In this document: positions 52,720 to 57,017 of the stretch, piece by piece
Position numbering within the stretch: the first letter of the stretch is position 1
How the letters are laid out: each line of letters opens with the position of its first letter
DNA from: an uncultured Bacteroidota bacterium
GTDB taxonomy: Bacteria; Bacteroidota; Bacteroidia; Chitinophagales; LD1
Length of the DNA stretch: 57,017 nt
Assembly (NCBI GenBank): GCA_937894725.1
Contig: CALAYL010000050.1
Location: 1-57,017 of the forward strand
Direction: 5' to 3'
The notes under the pieces: model-generated
Told to the model about the DNA's origin: nothing
Database searches by the model: none
What the model saw: the letters and a program-made list of their open reading frames with translations, nothing else
Made by a program: the position numbers and the translations under genes

Positions 52720-53670
52720 ATGTTTATAATTCTGCTCGTTATTTTAGCTGTACTACAGGCTATTGTTATTATTTGGCTCTTGAGTGTATATACCCAAAAG
52801 GCAGAGATGGATTCTGATCATACATCTTCTCTACCAAAGGCTGTAGGCGATTTTTATAATGAAACTACTGATAAGTTTTTGGAGGTTTATGGCGAAATTA
52901 TCCAAGCATTTCGAACCAATAAAGTAGAGGACTATTTGGACTATACGATTGCAAATGCGGAGTTGAAAGATGGGCAAACCATCTTAGATGCAGGATGTGG
53001 TGTGGGTGGCCCTGCTAGCTATTTTGCATCTAAGCTAAATGCAATGGTGGAAGGCATAACAATTTCTTCTACTCAAGCAGAAAAATCGACAGCCGTAATA
53101 GAGTCCAAAGAATTGAAGGGCAGTGTAGAGATCACCGTTGGCGATTATCACTACATTGACCAGATATATGGAGAAAGCAGATTTGATAGAGTGGTTTTTT
53201 TAGAATCTTTTGGCCACTCAAATGACCAAACATTACTTTTAGAAAAAGCATATAAAGTATTGAAGCCAGGTGGAATGCTATATATCAAAGATCTTTTTAA
53301 GAGAGAAGCGCCTACAGCCGAAGATACCCAAAAAATAGATAAAATAGTAGCTGAAATCAATAAGGCATATTGCTATAATGTGCCTGATTTTTATGAAGTG
53401 ATGCGCAGCATACGCAGGCTAAATTTCATATTATTGTTTGCAAAAACACCCGAAGTAAAAGTGGGTGAATTTGAGCACCTAACAATATCCAATAACTTTC
53501 AAGAACTATTTGACATCGCAAAAATCATCACCTGGGATGATTATGTTTTCCCGATCGATTTTTATGAGATAAAAGTGATGAAACCGCCATTTGATATGAA
53601 TGAGCAGAAACATCTCTATTTTTTGAATAGACCCGAAGCCGTAGTTGATTTGCCTGAAATTAAAGCTTAA
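52720..53670 (+). CDS. SAM-dependent methyltransferase, sterol/tocopherol-methyltransferase-like, membrane-anchored
   Basis: This 316-aa protein has an N-terminal membrane helix (residues 2-22) followed by a class I methyltransferase. SAM motif I is LDAGCGVGGPASYF, then GITISSTQAEKS and LKPGGMLYIKDLF. The FYNETTDKFLEVYGE stretch before it resembles C-methyltransferases of sterol and tocopherol synthesis. The stop shares one base with the UbiA gene start (TAATG), so the two are translated together. Substrate probably a prenyl lipid or quinone-like ring (inference). Confidence 0.85.
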   Translation: MFIILLVILAVLQAIVIIWLLSVYTQKAEMDSDHTSSLPKAVGDFYNETTDKFLEVYGEIIQAFRTNKVEDYLDYTIANAELKDGQTILDAGCGVGGPASYFASKLNAMVEGITISSTQAEKSTAVIESKELKGSVEITVGDYHYIDQIYGESRFDRVVFLESFGHSNDQTLLLEKAYKVLKPGGMLYIKDLFKREAPTAEDTQKIDKIVAEINKAYCYNVPDFYEVMRSIRRLNFILLFAKTPEVKVGEFEHLTISNNFQELFDIAKIITWDDYVFPIDFYEIKVMKPPFDMNEQKHLYFLNRPEAVVDLPEIKA

Positions 53671-54848
53671 TGACTACTTTCAACACAGCGCCACAAAAGC
53701 AAATCCCCTTTCGTGCAAACGAATGGTGGTTTGGAAAAGCGATGTTGATGATGGGGTTAGTGTATTTCTTTGTGCTTTGGTTTGATTTATCCTTTTCTAT
53801 TTTTATCCAAGTAGTGATTCCCTCATTAGCTACTATAGTAGGCTTTGCGGCTTTTGGCTATTTAGTCAATGACTTATTTGATAGAAAAGCAGATGCCAGG
53901 GCAAACAAAAAAAACACACTACAAGGCAAATCTCCCATTTATATTGCATCATTGTTTGGTGCAGCTTTGCTTTTTGTCTTTGTTCCTTGGTTATTTTTGC
54001 CAAGTAATAAGTGGATATATATCCTAATTGGTGTAGAACTATCCTTGTTTTTAATTTATTCGATTCCACCGCTTAGGTTAAAAGAAAAAGGACTATGGGG
54101 AGTAGGAATAGATGCGCTTTACGCTCATGCACTACCCGCCATTATAGCTGGATACACCTATGTGTTAATCGCAAAGGAAGAGGTAGCTTTTGAACAGTTT
54201 CTTATCCTCTTTTTATGGCAATTTTCGGCTGGTGCACGCAATATTTTGATGCATCAACATGACGACAAGGAGGCAGATTTAATTGCCAATACAAATACCT
54301 ATATTGCGCTAGAAGGTATAGAATTAAAACTATTAGTTAAGCCACTTTTAATCTTTGAATGCTTCGCTGCATTATTGCTTTTTGGATGTCTAACTAATCT
54401 TAATTTAGTATTTGGCCCTATTCTTTTAGCGTTTATTCTTGCTACATCATTTATAGCTGTGATATATGCACAGCGGGGATTATACTCGTTTTTAGATAGT
54501 GCATGGAGGCATTATCCCAATGTCTTTTATGAGAAATGGATGCCTATATTATTGCTCATTTTGCTTTCCTTTTCAGATGCCTATTTTTTGATTGTACTTT
54601 TCATTCATTCGGTTTTGTTTAACTTATCGTATTGGGAGTTTATTTATCAAAAAAGCAAAGCCGTCTATTTGTCTATTCCTTTTGCACATGTTTTTCTTTC
54701 ACTTTACACGCCTATCCGTATATTGATATCCTGGATTGTAAATCATATAATCTTTGCTACATTTCTTCTCTTTGGGGTGAATTTGAAAAAGGAAAACTGT
54801 TCAGCAATGGAATATTTGAAGCGAAAAAGAAATCAACAAAACAACTGA
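53670..54848 (+). CDS. UbiA-family prenyltransferase-like membrane protein
   Basis: This 392-aa protein has eight to nine helices. The first Asp-rich motif N67-D-L-F-D-R-K-A-D75 and a second one, HQHDDKEAD, in a later loop are the diphosphate-Mg sites of UbiA prenyltransferases, which attach a prenyl chain to an aromatic or other acceptor. The C-terminus is about 90 residues longer than typical UbiA proteins and partly hydrophobic. It lies between a methyltransferase and asparagine synthetase in a plus-strand operon, with one-base spacing to each side. Acceptor unknown. Confidence 0.8.
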   Translation: MTTFNTAPQKQIPFRANEWWFGKAMLMMGLVYFFVLWFDLSFSIFIQVVIPSLATIVGFAAFGYLVNDLFDRKADARANKKNTLQGKSPIYIASLFGAALLFVFVPWLFLPSNKWIYILIGVELSLFLIYSIPPLRLKEKGLWGVGIDALYAHALPAIIAGYTYVLIAKEEVAFEQFLILFLWQFSAGARNILMHQHDDKEADLIANTNTYIALEGIELKLLVKPLLIFECFAALLLFGCLTNLNLVFGPILLAFILATSFIAVIYAQRGLYSFLDSAWRHYPNVFYEKWMPILLLILLSFSDAYFLIVLFIHSVLFNLSYWEFIYQKSKAVYLSIPFAHVFLSLYTPIRILISWIVNHIIFATFLLFGVNLKKENCSAMEYLKRKRNQQNN

Positions 54849-54849
54849 A

Positions 54850-56637
54850 ATGTGCGGTATCATTGGGCATATTAGTACTGGTAAACCGATTGATATCGCT
54901 ACATTTGAAGCGATGCGCGATACACTACAGCATCGAGGGCCAGATGGCTTTGGTGCAGCGTATTTCGAAAACCACACCATTGCACTTGGCCATAGACGAT
55001 TGTCGTTTCTTGATCTTTCGGATGCCGGCAAACAACCCATGTGCAATGAAGATGCTACGATTTGGATAACGCTCAATGGAGAGATTTATAATTACCTAGA
55101 GCTGCGAGAAAAGTTGATACTACTAGGTCATCACTTCAAATCTGATAGTGACACAGAGGTTATCATCCATGGATATGAAGCATGGGGATATGAGGTAGTT
55201 CAAAAAATTAAGGGCATGTTTGCGTTTGGCTTGTTGGATTTGCATAAGCGAAAACTATGGCTTGTGCGCGATCGGTTTGGCATCAAACCTCTTTACTACA
55301 CGCAGTTTGAAGATCAATTTATTTTTGCATCGGAGCTAAAAGCCATTGTGAAATGTCCATTGGTAAAACGCGAAATAGATATGGGTTCTTTTGCGGATTA
55401 CTTTGTGTATCGCTACATCCCTTCTCCAAGGACGATTTGGAAAAATATATCAAAATTACCCCCTGCGCATTATTTAGTTTATGACCTCGAAAAACAAACA
55501 AGCGAGATAAAAGAATATTGGAAAATTGATTTTCAAGAAAAAAAGTCAAGTGCAAATTTAATTTCTGAAATTGATGAGATTTTAAAAAAATCTATTTCCA
55601 TGCACGCTAGAAGCGATGTGCCTATTGGCTCATTTCTGAGTGGTGGATACGATAGCTCTGCAATCGTATATTACTTGACATCATTAGGTTTCAAACCATC
55701 TACGTTTTCAATCGGTTTTGAAGGGTGGCAAAATAGCGAAGACCAATTTGCTGAAATAGTAGCAAAAAAATTTGGTGTACCATATCACGCTTTGATGGTG
55801 GATGACAATGATCTTGATTTACTTTCTATTATGCCTGAGGTGTATGACGAACCGATTGCCGACATCTCTATTTTACCAACATGGCTTGTGAGCAACAATG
55901 CTGTCAAGTCTGTAAAAGCAGTAATGAGCGGAGAGGGTGCAGATGAATTGTTTGGTGGATATAGTTGGCAAAAAGAATTTTATGGACAAAAAAACAAGGA
56001 GTCAATTTTTGAAAAATTAGCCGCTCATTTTTCAAAAGAAGAGCTACACCCCACTATTCCATTTTATGCAAACGCAATGGCTATGGGGCGATTTGATGCT
56101 ACAGAACTAAAGCTAATGCTACATCCTACGCACCACAAACATATAAATGAAGATGTAGATTGGTTTTATCGACAGCATTTTGATAAAAAACTGAGTCCTT
56201 TAAAAAGCATACAGAAGATGGATATAAAATGCTTTATGGGAGAGTTGGTATTGACAAAAGTTGATAGAGCTAGCATGGCAAATTCACTGGAAGTCCGTGT
56301 GCCATTTTTGGATCATGAGCTGTATCAAAAAGTGTTTAGTCAAAAAGAAAGCAACTATTTTAAACCAAACGAAACAAAGCATTTGCTATATCAAAATTTA
56401 AAAAGCCATTTGCCTCAAGAGATTCTAAACCGAGGCAAACAGGGATTTGTAGGGCCTGATGCCTTTTATATGAAAACAGTATGGTATCGTAAAACGCTTG
56501 ACAACTCCTCACTTATCGCTGATGGGATAGTACAGAAAGATTATTATCTTCAACTCGTAGCAAAACAAGAATATTGGAAACTTTGGAAACTAAATGTGAT
56601 GGAGCATTGGTATAAACATTGGGTAAGGGAAATATGA
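54850..56637 (+). CDS. asnB: Asparagine synthetase (glutamine-hydrolysing) family protein
   Basis: This 595-aa protein is AsnB type: Cys2 nucleophile (MCGIIGHIS), glutaminase motifs NGEIYNY and RDRFGIKPLYY in the N-terminal domain, and a PP-loop synthetase domain with SGGYDSS at 264-270 and GEGADELFGGY. In cell-surface loci AsnB-like enzymes often amidate a sugar acid or other carboxylate rather than make free Asn, and the flanking prenyltransferase and glycosyltransferase genes make that possible here (inference). It is followed after 48 bases by a glycosyltransferase. Confidence 0.92.
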   Translation: MCGIIGHISTGKPIDIATFEAMRDTLQHRGPDGFGAAYFENHTIALGHRRLSFLDLSDAGKQPMCNEDATIWITLNGEIYNYLELREKLILLGHHFKSDSDTEVIIHGYEAWGYEVVQKIKGMFAFGLLDLHKRKLWLVRDRFGIKPLYYTQFEDQFIFASELKAIVKCPLVKREIDMGSFADYFVYRYIPSPRTIWKNISKLPPAHYLVYDLEKQTSEIKEYWKIDFQEKKSSANLISEIDEILKKSISMHARSDVPIGSFLSGGYDSSAIVYYLTSLGFKPSTFSIGFEGWQNSEDQFAEIVAKKFGVPYHALMVDDNDLDLLSIMPEVYDEPIADISILPTWLVSNNAVKSVKAVMSGEGADELFGGYSWQKEFYGQKNKESIFEKLAAHFSKEELHPTIPFYANAMAMGRFDATELKLMLHPTHHKHINEDVDWFYRQHFDKKLSPLKSIQKMDIKCFMGELVLTKVDRASMANSLEVRVPFLDHELYQKVFSQKESNYFKPNETKHLLYQNLKSHLPQEILNRGKQGFVGPDAFYMKTVWYRKTLDNSSLIADGIVQKDYYLQLVAKQEYWKLWKLNVMEHWYKHWVREI

Positions 56638-56685
56638 AACAAGTACGTATCACAGTTGTTGCAGATTTAGAAAGCATGAAATCAA

Positions 56686-57017
56686 ATGGAAAAGTATAAA
56701 GAAGAAGTTTTTGTGTTTGTAGTGTGTGGTGGTCGAGAACATATCGACACCTTACATTTTTCATTAAAAGCACTCCAAAAGTTTTCAGCAAAACGGATAA
56801 TAGTAGTAACTGATAGCACTCGAAACGAAGTCTCTGTGATTCATTCAGAGATTATAGACATCAAAACTCCAGAAAATTTTGACCATCACCAAGCCAGTAT
56901 TTATTTAAAAACGGGATTACATAAATTTTTACCTAAGGGGAATTTGTATTGTTATTTGGATACAGATGTAGTCGCTCTTTCAACGGATGTAGATACCATT
57001 TTTGAGCAATATCAATC
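56686..57017 (+). CDS. Glycosyltransferase, nucleotide-diphospho-sugar transferase fold (3' end outside window)
   Basis: Only 110 codons are visible from ATG 56686. The start FVFVVCGGREHIDTLHFSLKAL is a Rossmann-like first strand and helix as in GT-A glycosyltransferases, and YCYLDTDVV carries a DxD metal/nucleotide motif. It resembles GT8-like or related retaining families, but the catalytic part lies beyond the window. It is downstream of asnB on the same strand, likely in the same operon. Confidence 0.65.
   Translation, partial: MEKYKEEVFVFVVCGGREHIDTLHFSLKALQKFSAKRIIVVTDSTRNEVSVIHSEIIDIKTPENFDHHQASIYLKTGLHKFLPKGNLYCYLDTDVVALSTDVDTIFEQYQ

Noticed and set aside
54632..55069. 145-codon plus-strand frame across the UbiA/AsnB junction
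   Set aside because: It overlaps the ends of two well-supported genes in another frame and resembles nothing.
56634..56699. 21-codon frame starting in an ATGA overlap with the asnB stop
   Set aside because: It is short and resembles nothing; the glycosyltransferase frame from 56686 overlaps its end and is better supported. A frameshifted glycosyltransferase N-terminus was considered but cannot be shown.

Overview
The window reads as an AT-rich chromosome segment of a Bacteroidota bacterium. Supporting signs are a type IX secretion (T9SS) C-terminal sorting domain on a secreted esterase (46813-47919), rhomboid proteases with the C-terminal extension common in this phylum, candidate promoters of the TTG-N17-23-TAnnTTTG type (18405-18433, 33050-33080, 44018-44048), and few recognisable Shine-Dalgarno sequences. 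I saw no rRNA, tRNA, CRISPR array, insertion sequence or phage gene. GC content and codon usage were judged by eye only.

About 43 kb (1-43467) is one large accessory locus for building and exporting a heavily modified surface glycan or glycolipid. From the left: a carbamoyltransferase, a nitrilase-fold amidase and a PP-loop N-acetyl sugar amidotransferase (1-3432, minus); a plus-strand run of five Fe(II)/2-oxoglutarate oxygenase genes followed by a membrane protein and an HTTM-domain protein (3698-10079); a second, fused HTTM protein (10054-11586); a block of polytopic membrane proteins, a flippase-like protein, a sugar dehydrogenase and a dolichol-phosphate-mannose-synthase-like glycosyltransferase (11830-18342); then the core of the locus (18469-34687), with seven B12-binding-domain radical SAM enzymes interleaved with two PhyH oxygenases, an aspartyl/asparaginyl beta-hydroxylase, a 59-residue peptide gene and the ATPase of a Wzm/Wzt exporter; a second glycosyltransferase/dehydrogenase pair and a WecE-type aminotransferase (34664-37902); and a minus-strand operon of four PhyH genes with the Wzm permease inside it (37914-43467).

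In total I count 12 Fe/2OG oxygenase genes (14 catalytic domains: 12 PhyH, one other double-stranded beta-helix type, one AspH type) and seven B12-type radical SAM genes. A reasonable reading, which is inference, is that sugars made by the dehydrogenase and aminotransferase are assembled on a lipid by the glycosyltransferases, then oxidised, C-alkylated or rearranged at unactivated carbons, carbamoylated and amidated, and finally exported through Wzm/Wzt, whose ATPase carries a C-terminal substrate-recognition domain. The most novel spot is the minus-strand gene string 27951-21367, where a 59-aa peptide sits between an AspH-type hydroxylase and a radical SAM gene and could be a modified peptide.

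From 43567 rightwards the content is mostly ordinary: a small secreted protein, two rhomboid proteases, an endonuclease/exonuclease/phosphatase-family protein, the T9SS esterase, urocanate hydratase (hutU) and a DAHP synthase/chorismate mutase fusion. At the right end a GMC-type oxidoreductase is followed by a methyltransferase, a UbiA-type prenyltransferase, an asparagine synthetase and the beginning of a glycosyltransferase (51060-57017), which looks like the start of a second lipid or glycan locus.
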